This document shows positions 17,501-25,600 of a stretch of DNA of 50,843 bases, piece by piece. The DNA lies in IMG/VR virus record IMGVR_UViG_3300009786_000020, positions 1 through 50,843 of that record, one strand, 5' to 3'. The first letter of the stretch is position 1. Every line of letters starts with the position of its first letter. The notes under the pieces are model-generated. The model searched no databases. It was not told where the DNA came from and was given only the letters and a program-made list of their open reading frames with translations. A program made the translations under genes and the position numbers. The DNA is from a virus.

Positions 17501-18868
17501 TTCATTAGCAGCTTTTATAGCTCTATTAACATGTGGGGATTCTAACTCACTAGGCTGTAGATTGATGCCAAATACATCAGGCCCAGTGTTCTTTTTTTCA
17601 CCAACTTGCTTATATGAAAAGGGTTTATAACCATACTCTTTACCTTGGTTAAGCCAAGTAGCTTCTGTATTTGGACCAGCTCCAGATAATATCTGCAGAC
17701 TAGGCTCCTTTTCTAATACAAGACGCTTCTCACCCTCTATATATTCTTCAGTCGTTTCCATACCAGCTATCTTTTTGGTCTTCTTATCAACTTGCCATAG
17801 TTGGTCAGTTAATTTAGATAACTCATAACCAGCAGCTAGATTTTCAGCATTCTTGCCATAGCGCTTTGTTATTTCTTCTTTAAGTATAGGCTTTACTTGT
17901 TCAGGTAATTCCGCATAACCTTCCATAGTTTCAGGGTCTTTAAGCGTATTAACATAATCTTCCATACTTTCTTCTTTAGTCTTCTCAATTTTGCCTAATT
18001 CTTTTCGGGCTCTATGTCGAGCCCAACTAACCTCATTACTACCAAAGTAAGCTCCCATCATATATTCATACACCTGTTCTGGTGTAGTAGCCCCATGCAT
18101 TGTTGATGGGAGTCCCATAAATAATGACCCAGCTAATCCTCTAGCAAGTTTAGTTCCCATAGGATTATCCATCTTAAGATGATTCCCTATTAGTCTAAAT
18201 ACTCCTCCTGCTTGAGCTCCACCAATAAATCCTTGAATCATTTCATCAACACCGCCTTGCCAAGAAGATACACCAGATGCTACACCTAAATGGAATGCTC
18301 CTTCAACAATATGCTTTGCTTTATTGCCAAGGAAGAAGTTTGATACTTCTTGAACAGCACCTTTTCTTGATACGGTACTAGCTTTAGCGGCTCTTGTAAA
18401 TATTTTTGAAGTTTCTTTAGTGACCCTATCTGCAACAAGCATAGGGATTGATTTAATAGCACCTAGTTTATTAGCAGCATGCACCAATGATTTAGCTTGC
18501 ATTGCTTTTCCAAGTACATTTAAAGGCTTAGCAAGCATACCTGGAACAAACCCAGACAAGTGTCCTATATTACGAGCGACTGCTTCATATTCATTATCTG
18601 GATGGTCAGTTACATTAAGAGTAGTAAAGCCTTCAATAAAGCCGCCACCAAACTGCTTAATAGCTTCTGTTAATTGAAATTCACCCTCATAAAATGTCTT
18701 ACCATAGTACTCTGCATGTTTCTTTATTCTATCAATGTCTTCATTTGAAAAACGTGAAGGAGTCTTATCATAAACATCCATTATACGGGCAAGAGCTGAT
18801 TCTGTCATCTCTGGCTTCCATTGTTGCTGTTGCTGACTGGGTTCTGCTACTCGACCTTGTGGTTCCAT
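8558..18868 (-). CDS. Giant virion protein with two-barrel RNA polymerase core, 3436 aa
   Basis: The longest gene and the last of the late unit. The middle carries GADLDGDK, with the three aspartates at 1765, 1767 and 1769. It is preceded by RVPMDSMSGAQVLHFKGF from 1726 and a strand, turn and GILLH segment. This mirrors the second double-psi beta-barrel of multisubunit and crAss-like phage RNA polymerases (RxPT..S, then DxDGD/DxDxD). About 390 residues upstream, MIMQESAVKQLG (Glu1377-Lys1381) resembles the start of the first barrel. Flanks: an N-terminal hydrophobic, Gly-rich region (IKQFGGGFIEGFTTLNV), a long charged coiled coil near 770-860, and a C-terminal domain with TRFQLWGWN and a hydrophobic helix (IDIFVLALANMFAYSLF). 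Position after ejection-type proteins suggests injection with DNA, as for N4 vRNAP. Polymerase activity is inferred, not shown. Confidence 0.7.
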   Translation of the reverse strand: MEPQGRVAEPSQQQQQWKPEMTESALARIMDVYDKTPSRFSNEDIDRIKKHAEYYGKTFYEGEFQLTEAIKQFGGGFIEGFTTLNVTDHPDNEYEAVARNIGHLSGFVPGMLAKPLNVLGKAMQAKSLVHAANKLGAIKSIPMLVADRVTKETSKIFTRAAKASTVSRKGAVQEVSNFFLGNKAKHIVEGAFHLGVASGVSSWQGGVDEMIQGFIGGAQAGGVFRLIGNHLKMDNPMGTKLARGLAGSLFMGLPSTMHGATTPEQVYEYMMGAYFGSNEVSWARHRARKELGKIEKTKEESMEDYVNTLKDPETMEGYAELPEQVKPILKEEITKRYGKNAENLAAGYELSKLTDQLWQVDKKTKKIAGMETTEEYIEGEKRLVLEKEPSLQILSGAGPNTEATWLNQGKEYGYKPFSYKQVGEKKNTGPDVFGINLQPSELESPHVNRAIKAANESLGANLNNLIQNTDYSSRFQLNNIRKQYYLVNRAEAVYAVGEFAEASNKSKWAKARPSFTQVKGKAKWGVQMALDMKKPTFVYDLGTKKWHQYSRGSGRFNPIEGMPKRPPKIIAGLGNPGRETSSGKFIKDPQAVRAIEEFFAQNLNKTAKYAALDLKKASSTGRTTYVDYGSKTNMKLSTFDQSFFKFRGKHFKTISGAYEAWKTGEYREGYTKLTGWQVNNRLKSEKGVKTIGRARREELLSEIMAEKYDADRDFSNAVDSAGNIRVPSKDPLWGEHYTQMLESLKGRRAAELEASGEAVEFNERSILTEEEQVDLDKVKKKIKKLDDSIEKLHDELESNKDEFGEAIDLELDSKASGKLKEATAELDTYVLRERTLENKQEELETELSYRDEVKIHDESLLRAELADIPADDISMIQPGLKAEWFTRNHMPEELWTKGATSIEDVHATRFKIIQQIEQIFQRHVEKGSKLNKVDQIINDIQEDIGVSLLGKNEAIAELRQWVTMFNQSIPVKHFRATPGRIMHIESKNRQTSLSGLRKDMREPLKIIEDVHHELTGRPEETVYGILDHISRKEEGQYRDYELSRYRELDDVGKGEFNRELSAMIKYMGVKDTYIDGKGNRRKGGGGWYMYGGKGDNDRIIWMKHHPHMRANRLNFEKQWQELSKFTSKIKDFKKYRDEAQAEFLKTFTSGNPKFKGLTKTEALDSFKRSFWSNVMYDLALNRLEPTRANIELLMTNKGFIKNSTGFNKRGQIWFTNSYPGDRIAMAKELNKTYIDADGVEQVGRGKQPLVENAKGELGYQYIIARDLSKEVEDAMAKDGFYSWDTIRKTTELSENVDGAILVTQEVVDGMNKDFGMPHSGQNKSFIVARNPKYTTRSDGTVVSEAQGALLGKFMFHTVGPEMSKMMKAKGLHMIMQESAVKQLGTRKVGRYSIENGEINIHNSELNHLLPSEVKGNFSVKQSKHMLEDQAIPKQLFTALMPLSWGKLDPDVINEMYSSIIGERMTGDAVVNENARKYIAARKDGALGTELVKEQNAILKDLDKLGIAETIGLLQANHSEQISAAVYQKILKQSLDLVKEEMRDKQYTEEEFNAEVLRWEEENDATGRHIKLALEWARDKRQQGMEASALGTMLHKYVRDYRMTAVKNYIVKSATRPKMGNSLTSVMRPYDEGLRADLDGANKWLKKLDEVGGKAIGKVLGEDIYADEIFFLDDKYAKRKIKTGISGIDHPRLTLGELWKNYEGKEYEAQPETKAAVEEFFNAVTVRVPMDSMSGAQVLHFKGFTGRDGHGILLHSRAMRAEGGADLDGDKSFVFFGGENGMKPAWKEMYKSNKEEFYFEEGTGKKKRRLVGDNKESRVPASVHKKQSLYRELLAKFIITKDTPANDKNRLAKARYNSKAYQYSPVERIRISQAAVDGRNQLGPAASSTQIMQAAYNAIMAVPDKQDKFRISVKGKKDFVKSDKAGKDVYKYREIELTVKPKETADDKLHQRNLKRAMIGLASDPMDELGLKSKEEWFEYLWNAHFKVADMKQVVKGRVVPIKSGMKFKIEKALTANNLKAGVYGTFRDINDAYWGRNWSKGRKHSMEEIKELGVGAYSLAAKPEMLNSFLGKIGVDLAGLDWSDPIFNRVDLPQLNKLYVDFDSNVEDLKWMKTLLGRSSLKSVMSDYIVRVKENDLHTPEGLRHAAKTYKRFMRMIKGTPYETDHYGLRIAKEAGEKGTKKRKEMLSGLNMLAEDYLINDLTDMVTVELVKDALNTGKESGKLYNATGMNFKEQVAEIFGHVEALKDLSWLKNKQRNQMKDMLTEIEENDPDWINFEAEVKAGVEKIYKETNNAEAKKIIQEINKKVSGQQSASLDQVEIDSRIRDYKTQLTPEGRRLYDHLMLGSLRKGNVEALEQFMYSNKKLSRVTLDAIHAINMEAAKTSMSKLGFLSNAIDVVNAKEHIGAFNDKFSSTWEQPMDKELKAVEKQSEKDLVAEKAKEIGIPVEGETADKNPIAKMFANTGYEHLKEGKIDKEYSSVVSEIATILNGEGQYVKTKLNDLVRGILNKDLNAMNKQDFIALRNYLTDIKSGSIWQQMFDKDGPTKLGKRHTMLFPRAINEELMRDEIQLMEKQGMYFDYSGRAQKGTMYTPTGYIGKLQNFIGRAMEEATNIGDEFVSDLKERMLFLGDIPQGEALRQIAVAQRNALQGKIIEKEDKKAAMGYFKRRSDTEAAHNWPKLKVREFVVDTPDGRKRMTGEEVVKRINDAYTSYFSEFHAFIKGNDRALDDWTVTDMNIDKGEVPMVDVKSFLKHLETQWMGNKTDKAFWTNIGNDGVRRVARTMMAGMMKKDPKIRAAFLRQPHAETGKIDYEAYWPHMMFDRVEAKKAKEAELKKIMETPDSEMTQKQRNEALAKLMYKYKAVDGEWPTQDLEEWNVSEEIVKEISAKKKVKDDLIDYFNPDERSGAMNNRITHMEGWTMDEAAVDTYTRSTVQSYFKQLGQIFSKQTIEEMGRGMYKKWGPEQTDAWQTHAKLYAQDALGNPSNIPQKIYDNPVMKIKGTPYGWWADNRVRDRINKMMDKIGVTNMELPENMRGIDLQQVRHLSNLEAQFEMASLLAHPKSMIANIFGGTTHTIQSAGWKNFLDARNPKVLMKINPELKTMADVDKFVIQQGVFPDFLIHDFGLSKEFQTAKNKSFIEDISRKLTRDPELSEQTVRDIAIKSNIPKKLMEFAAKFMSVPERAIRRDAFMAHYLQTWRKFGGAFERFDHPFLIEMAKKGVKATQFLYSATYRPAFARTALGKVMTRFQLWGWNAVRFRKDVMKEASIYGLIPGTASYEKFTRMAQIDIFVLALANMFAYSLFDNTLPAPWNWMQDTADWVFGDEQERNKAFFGAYPRPVAPLQVISPPILRMIAPSIRAMVDDDWSRVAEYHAWTMFPFGRMAKDEFGKNNIIDNPIGAMNKVTGIPLVGLHKEAQKRKEGAYKDDMVYPGSYKK

Positions 18869-18876
18869 TTATATTC

Positions 18877-20412
18877 CTATAATGTGCCTGATGGGGCGTT
18901 CTTTTGAGAGCTTCCTCCGAAATCTTCAGGAACCATTGAGCCAAGTACCTTAGAAACTTCGTAGATAGTCCATGCATCCATAGCTAATCCTGCAGCTGTA
19001 CCTACTCCAGAGCCAGTTAAGAGGCCTCCTAAGGCTCCTTTAGCAAATAGTTTACCTGCTGCTTTCCATCCCATTTTCTTAGTAAGAGCTCTTAATAATC
19101 CCATACTACCGTATCTTTTCTTAAGTTTTGCGATTCGTTTTAGAGCATGCTTACCTTTGAAGGTTTGGGCTTCAGAAGTCATTCCTTTAAATTTCTTATA
19201 GCTCTTATCGTGTGCACCTTTCTTTTCTTCTAGTGCTGCGATAGCCTTTTTAAGTGAACCTTCTTTACCCTTCTTGCCACCAGTACCTGAGATTTTATCT
19301 ATGATTGATTGATGCTCTGCAATTTTCTTATTAACTTTTGCTATAGCAGCATTCTTAGCTATAACGGAACCTTTACCTTTAGGGGCTCCAGTTTTTAGTT
19401 TAGCAATTTTCTTTTTATAGTTATCAATTGATTTTTGTGCTTTGGATACAGCTGTTGGCTGTGATAGCATCTTAGCCTCTAATGCAGCTCTATCAGCGGC
19501 ATATGTAGGAGACTTTTTATCAAGAGCCTTAATACTTGCTTTTAACTTATCAACAACCTTCCCTTTACGCCCCTCTACTTTCAGTACAGCAGCTTTTGCA
19601 GCATCTCGTGCACTACGAGATTTAGTTAAGTCTTCAGCTTTAAATTTATTAATAGCATCTTGAAACTTCTTAGCTGCCGCAGTAGTAGTTTTAGAGTTCT
19701 TTAAGTCAAGGTTGTCAGCTAAGAATTTATCGAACCCAGGTTGTTTGGCAATATCTCTAAGCCCAGAGCCAGGAACTAATCCTTTTACTCCTTTCCAGGC
19801 ACCTTCTCCAGCGCCAGAAAGTGAACCCTGCTTAACACCTTCCATAAGAGCTCTACTACCTACAGCAAGTCCAGCAAATGTAGGATATTCAGACTCAGAA
19901 GCTGTATTTACACCTCTAGCTATCCATCCTCTATTTGGGATAACATATCCTGCTGATAAAGATTCAGGATTTCGAGCTGCTTGACGTAGTATCTCACGAT
20001 ACATATCAGGATTAGACTTCATAAAAGCTTCTATAGCAGGCCTGTCATAACCCATCTGCTCTATTTTAGCTAGCTTTTCATCTATTAAGCCCCCACGCTC
20101 GTCTTCTAAATTCTTATACAACTGAGCAAATTCCTTATAATTAGCTTGGGTACCAGCGACTTGCTTATATTGGTTCCACTCTTGAGACATTGAACTGTCT
20201 CCAGGAGTAAACTGCCCCTTACTATATTTAGGAGCATTGTTTTCAATAGAAAACTCGCCTATATCATAAAACTTATTGTATAAGTTATTCATATATGATT
20301 GAGTAGCTTCTTGCTGTATCTCAGCTTGAGACTTAATGTGGATTCCTTGAGTCATAGGAGCTCTCCCACCCTCAAGCCTTTGTCTATTCATCATTCCAAA
20401 ATTGATTGCCAT
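18877..20412 (-). CDS. Putative ejection/internal virion protein, 511 aa
   Basis: A basic, Ala/Lys-rich protein with a long central coiled-coil region (repeated AKAA, KKI, KLK patterns from about 240 to 420). A C-terminal Gly/Ala hydrophobic stretch (LFAKGALGGLLTGSGVGTAA) could insert into a membrane. It lies directly upstream of the giant protein (8-nt gap) and downstream of two more candidates of the same kind. This is the usual place and composition of podovirus ejection proteins that form the DNA conduit across the cell envelope. The function is inferred from context. Confidence 0.6.
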   Translation of the reverse strand: MAINFGMMNRQRLEGGRAPMTQGIHIKSQAEIQQEATQSYMNNLYNKFYDIGEFSIENNAPKYSKGQFTPGDSSMSQEWNQYKQVAGTQANYKEFAQLYKNLEDERGGLIDEKLAKIEQMGYDRPAIEAFMKSNPDMYREILRQAARNPESLSAGYVIPNRGWIARGVNTASESEYPTFAGLAVGSRALMEGVKQGSLSGAGEGAWKGVKGLVPGSGLRDIAKQPGFDKFLADNLDLKNSKTTTAAAKKFQDAINKFKAEDLTKSRSARDAAKAAVLKVEGRKGKVVDKLKASIKALDKKSPTYAADRAALEAKMLSQPTAVSKAQKSIDNYKKKIAKLKTGAPKGKGSVIAKNAAIAKVNKKIAEHQSIIDKISGTGGKKGKEGSLKKAIAALEEKKGAHDKSYKKFKGMTSEAQTFKGKHALKRIAKLKKRYGSMGLLRALTKKMGWKAAGKLFAKGALGGLLTGSGVGTAAGLAMDAWTIYEVSKVLGSMVPEDFGGSSQKNAPSGTL

Positions 20413-20427
20413 ACTATACTCCCATCT

Positions 20428-21840
20428 CTATTTAAACTTGCTTTTCAATTTGTCCCAAAAATTTAAATCTTGTCCTGCCTTCTGCAATGGGAATGGATAT
20501 TTTCCTGTACCTGCTCCAAACCCACCTTTTTCTTCAAGCAACTTATTAAGGTCATCCTGAGACAATTCGCCCATTTTCCACTGACTAAAAACGTCAATCC
20601 CTAATTGCGCTACTAATTCATCCGATGCGTCCTCAATATTACTACCACCAGATTTATATTCCTCATAAGCCTTGTTAAACTCTGTGTTTGATGCGACTGC
20701 AGTCTTAAACTGTTCTTTAGGGTGCTTATTAGGTGCATACTTTGTAAGGGCATTAGGGTCGTTAAGATTTATAAGATTGTTAGCTAGTTCATTTTGATTT
20801 AATGCATTCGCTTTATCTATAGCCTCTGTTTGGGAAGTATTTACATTAGAATTTGCTTGTCTAGCCTTTATTCTCTCTTGTTGTGCTAGCAATTTTTCAT
20901 ACTCTTCTTGGTCAGTAAGATTAGTAGTTCTAACCTCGTCAACCTCTTCAGAAGACTGATTATTTGATGGTTGCCAATTAGGGTCTATAAATGGGTCTGT
21001 GCTAGTATTGTTACTGATTTCGTCTAATACCTCATTTGAAGGTATATCATTAGAAGATATAGCGTTTGAAGTACGGTTCATGCCTGTAACTGCACCATTT
21101 TGGCTTTGTCGTCCAAATGTTAAGTTGTACTTAGTCTTTTCGTCCTCTGACATATTCCCATATATATCATCATCAGTTCTTAAAAGGGTTGATGGCTTCG
21201 CTTCTAGCGATTTCAGGTATGCTTCATAACCTTCTTGGTTACCTGAATGGTCTGGAGCAGTATGCTTATTCCATGCGTCTGTGAGGGCGTCATAGGCAAA
21301 TCCTGCGCCTTTTTTTAATCCGCCATAGGTCCAGGCACCTGCAGCTCCTGCGCCGCCTAGGACAGCACCTGCGCCCTGAAGTGCACCCTTCCCTACTGCA
21401 AGAGCACCCTTGCCAATAGCTCCAGGTATTTTTCCTATATGAGGTGCGGCCATATAACCTATCTTGCCCCAGTCACTCATTTCATTTGGGTCTACTTTAA
21501 ACTTAGACGCCTTTTTCAGCGCTTGTTTTGCATTGAAAGCCTCTTTTCTAGTGGTTTCCTTACCAGTACTACCAGATTCAGGGTCGTCCTTAAAGTACTG
21601 CTCGTCAATATATTCTCTCTTACCACCAAAGGAGCCTTCAAAATATGGCTTACCATTCTCATCATATTGTAAGTCCATATCCCATGGATTCCACCAGCCT
21701 GCATCCTTAGCCATATTTCCCTGAATCCCCCCTTGAGAGAAGTCAAGTGAACTGTCGGTACCTGATTGATATCTGTCCCAATCTACTTGAGCTCTATTAT
21801 TAGGTCCATATTGTATACCTGGTTTATAGTCTTCTGCCAT
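20428..21840 (-). CDS. Putative ejection/internal virion protein, 470 aa
   Basis: The N-terminal half contains an amphipathic Gly/Ala-rich region (GAIGKGALAVGKGALQGAGA, then VLGGAGAAGAWTYGG) typical of membrane-inserting phage internal proteins. The C-terminal half is polar, Asn/Glu/Gln-rich and probably disordered. It has a ribosome site (GGGAGTATAG type) at its neighbour and tight spacing with 21843 and 18877, so all are co-translated. No enzymatic motif was seen. Confidence 0.6.
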   Translation of the reverse strand: MAEDYKPGIQYGPNNRAQVDWDRYQSGTDSSLDFSQGGIQGNMAKDAGWWNPWDMDLQYDENGKPYFEGSFGGKREYIDEQYFKDDPESGSTGKETTRKEAFNAKQALKKASKFKVDPNEMSDWGKIGYMAAPHIGKIPGAIGKGALAVGKGALQGAGAVLGGAGAAGAWTYGGLKKGAGFAYDALTDAWNKHTAPDHSGNQEGYEAYLKSLEAKPSTLLRTDDDIYGNMSEDEKTKYNLTFGRQSQNGAVTGMNRTSNAISSNDIPSNEVLDEISNNTSTDPFIDPNWQPSNNQSSEEVDEVRTTNLTDQEEYEKLLAQQERIKARQANSNVNTSQTEAIDKANALNQNELANNLINLNDPNALTKYAPNKHPKEQFKTAVASNTEFNKAYEEYKSGGSNIEDASDELVAQLGIDVFSQWKMGELSQDDLNKLLEEKGGFGAGTGKYPFPLQKAGQDLNFWDKLKSKFK

Positions 21841-21842
21841 TA

Positions 21843-22385
21843 TTATTTACCTCCAGGTAAAAAGTTCTCTAAGCCTTTAGTAAGTAAACCTTGTCCAAAG
21901 TCACCAATGTTATCAAACATCCCACTTTGCCATTCATCTTGATTAGATTGATTAAGTAAGTCTTGATTAGCCATAGTTTCACCATAGGCTCTCTCATTAC
22001 CCATTACTTGACCTAAGATACCAGCGCCACGTTGTTGTGACTTCCCAAACCAGTCAAGGAATTGTCCACCTACTTTAGACATTGAGTTCGACATTGCTTC
22101 TCTGCCTTGTTGTGCAGCAATACCTGAATATTGTCCAAATTTTCCCATCATTCTACTAGCCTGGTTACCTATTTGAGAACCAGTATTAGCGGCTTGATTT
22201 GAAAGATAAGACTTGACTCTCCCGGCTTGGTCGCCGCCCCAGTCCATCATATCCTCACCAATTTCACCCATCTGGTCCATTCTTTGTTTCCATGGCTCCA
22301 TTTGACCTGATATATCTACTTCTTTTGGTTTATTTAAATATTGGGAACCCATACTTAGGAGCCCGCCTATTATTGTTGGCCACAT
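21843..22385 (-). CDS. Putative internal virion protein, 180 aa
   Basis: The N-terminus starts with a hydrophobic short segment (MWPTIIGGLLSMGSQYLN), followed by Gln/Met/Gly-rich helices (NQAANTGSQIGNQASRMMGK) and a Gly/Asn-rich end. Composition matches small ejection proteins of podoviruses, rich in Ala/Gln/Gly with an amphipathic start. It precedes the two larger candidates. The exact role is unknown. Confidence 0.6.
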   Translation of the reverse strand: MWPTIIGGLLSMGSQYLNKPKEVDISGQMEPWKQRMDQMGEIGEDMMDWGGDQAGRVKSYLSNQAANTGSQIGNQASRMMGKFGQYSGIAAQQGREAMSNSMSKVGGQFLDWFGKSQQRGAGILGQVMGNERAYGETMANQDLLNQSNQDEWQSGMFDNIGDFGQGLLTKGLENFLPGGK

Positions 22386-22386
22386 A

Positions 22387-22605
22387 TTAATCTCCTTTCA
22401 GGGTTTTCCACCCGCTTCTATCTCTATATTGCAGACCTTTATCAGTAACCCTAACATCACCTTGTCTACCCTGGTGTTCGCGTTGGTTATTAAATCCGTT
22501 TACTGCATTAATTATCATATTTAAATCATCATACACCTGCTTGAATACTCTATCTACTGCAGGGTCTTCACTGTATCTAGGTGGCTTTAGATTTCTTATT
22601 GCCAT
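22387..22605 (-). CDS. Small virion-block protein, 72 aa
   Basis: The ATG overlaps the stop of the 1522-residue tail protein (TAATG). The sequence VFKQVYDDLNMIINAVNGFN is a helix of the kind found in small phage tail or fibre adaptor proteins, and the C-terminus (GDVRVTDKGLQYRDRSGWKT) reads like a short beta meander. It resembles small conserved proteins found beside podovirus nozzle genes. The function is unknown. Confidence 0.65.
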   Translation of the reverse strand: MAIRNLKPPRYSEDPAVDRVFKQVYDDLNMIINAVNGFNNQREHQGRQGDVRVTDKGLQYRDRSGWKTLKGD

Positions 22606-25600
22606 TACTTAACCCTCCTAGGCTTACCTGAGAAGCTTATAGCCTCTAGTGAACCTGTTTGGTCTACTAGCCTAACTTGTATAGTCATACCCTTTTTCAC
22701 ACTAAATTTGTATAATTCTATAACATTGTCCTGAACTTTGATATCAAAACCAACAGACACTCCATCCACAAGGACCCGAAAATTGTCACCTTCTGTTACA
22801 AGCCCCTTACCTCTAATATATATTTTGCTAAATTTCTTATTAACATTAGCTACATCAAAATCGATTTCTTTACTGTCCCATGTCCATAATCGCTTAGAAC
22901 TCCCCTTATTAAAGGACTTGATTGCTTCGGGAGTTGCCATATATATTTCGCCCAAAGGTCCTTGTGTAACAGTTGAAATATATTCTGAATCTGAAAATGT
23001 CCATGAGCCAGACAGTCTATTATAAATAAAGGCTTTATTGTCATATTGATTAACATTAGGGATATGTGATGTTACTTCATCATATGAATAGTAGGTACCT
23101 CCGTCAGGTTGTTCTGAGGACGTCTGAACATATTTATATGAGACAGATGCATAAGTAACTAAGGTTCCGTGTGCTACAGAGACAAGTCCGCCGCTCGTAA
23201 CAGAATTAATAGTTGGTGTAAGGGCAGTACCTCCAGCGTTATAAAAGGTAATCATTGTAACGTCCGTCACAACATCATGAATTTTACTTAACTGTACAGT
23301 ATCATCAGCTGGTGACCCAGTGGCTGTGTATACGGTGTTAGCAAATACGTCTGTGTACGGAGTGTTCCACGCATACGTTGTTACTGTACTCTCTATAGCA
23401 TCCTCAGCCGGAACAACTCCAGTTAATTCTCTATAGAAAATAACATATGAGTTAATAGTGGCATCATATGCAACATGAATCATATCCTTTGTTATCTCTT
23501 GCCACCCCTTAAACTCTGAGGTCTCTAAGGAGGTTAAAATAGGTGCTCCAATAGATGTAGGTTTAGAACCGTCATGTAAGTATATATTATTATGGTCTGC
23601 AAAGCACATTCCATATTCAGTTACTACAAATGCATTTCTGCCAAAGCAACCAACACCTTCATAAGTATCTTCTATAAACAGTGTATCTGGATTAATTCTA
23701 TATGTATTGACATCATCCCATACATATATGCGTCCATTAAATGCTGCTATTGCAGTAGGAATATTAGGTAATACTGCAATTTCATTTGCCCAGTCAAAAA
23801 TATGAAAATTGTTTGGTTTAGATGAACATATTAAATGCGACATATCTTCATGAGGATTACCAGGACTTGCCAAGTTTACAGCATATAATCTGCCTCCAAG
23901 AACCGCAGACTGTTCAAAATATACAATAGGTCGTCTAGCTATTTCACTTAGACCGGTATCTCCTGAAAAGGTCCCTAATACATCCCCGTCATCTAACACT
24001 GAGCACCTAATCTGCAACCCTGATGTATCTACTGGCATAAACCGCCCTAACTTAATAGAAAGAGCTTCTGCATAATATTGACTAGTAGGGTCCTTACGAT
24101 ACACTAATACATGTGTAACACGTGGGTCCGGCTTACTTATTACTAAATTAACTTTCAATGAGTCAGCTGAATCCAAAGGGTCTGAACCTAGGATAGTCAC
24201 TTCATGGGTCCAAGCTCCTTTTCCCATAGGGCTAATATAACTACCTTCATATAGATAAGCTATCTTATATTTATATTCTTCGCCGTCTTTAAAGTACCCA
24301 CCCACTACTTCAGTTCCGTTTTCTATATCAGTATACATTGATTGGCCCCAAACGCCATCCCAAGCTGGGGTAGTAGCAGATGCATCATATTCATGATAAC
24401 CTAATGCTTCTGATGAAAGGCAACCTAATGAACCATCAGCTATAGCAGTGGTCCCATCAGACTCCAAACTAATAGGGAATAGTATAGGCCTTGTAATTAC
24501 CCTTGTTGAGGCACCACCAAAATCACTACTCATATTATCTACACTTTTGAATCCGGTACCAGTCGTACCTAATTTAGTAAAGTATGTAATACTTTTACTT
24601 CTTATATTTGTTACATTTCCATCGTGCTCAAGTTTTAATACATAAAATTCACTACCGCGCCCATTTTCATCCTCTGTAATTAGTGCAATATGAAGAGGAT
24701 TGGCTGTATCAACACTGGCCTCATGAATGAGAACAGGGTCAGTTATAGTGGCTATATTTGTACCTGCAGTTTGTATCTGTTGAGATACTGTGTCAGCTAG
24801 ATTTGTCATTTCACATTGAACAGGAGCCCATTGAACTATCTCTTCATTAGATACATCTATTGGTATAGGTAGCATAGCCTTTGTAAGACTCATATAAGCA
24901 GTACCATTAAGTGTTTCATATTGGGGCGAGAGTTTAGATAATGACCATAAGGCTGACCAATAAGAGTTATATGCTCCACTCCAAGCAGCGCCTGACCAAG
25001 TAGCACTAGGGTGTACATACTGAGTAAGATGCGGTAAGGTGTATGTTCCTTGCATTGCTCCAGAACCCTGAACAAAATCTTCGCTCCAGTCTCTATCATT
25101 GAAGGTGTATAAGAATGAGTCAACTGCTTCTGTTGAACCAGCAGCCTTACTCCCTATTGCAGGTAGGTCTACCACCCCAGAATAATCGTCTTGCCACTGA
25201 GCAATTCCACCAAATTTAACCCATGCATTATCTGAGTGCGCTACTACTCCTATAATAGGGTCAAATGTCTCATTAATTTTATAGTTATCAATTATGCCTA
25301 TGCCGAGTCTAGGAAGATATATAGATACTCCGCTAGACCATCCTGTATCAAACCCTAATGCATAATATTTATCAGTACCTCCTGGAGCTATCTGTGCCTG
25401 TATATAGCTATTAATAAATGTCCCCATCGCAGATATCCCAGCTGAACCGCCAAATGTAAATAGTGAGGCTAAAAAAACTTTCCCTATAGTAGGCAAAACA
25501 AATGACCTAAAAAAGCTTGTGGCTAGAGGTCCTAATGGCCCTGCCCCGAATGTTCCTGCTATAAGCCATGCAAAGGCAACTACGTCAATAAGCACTTCAA

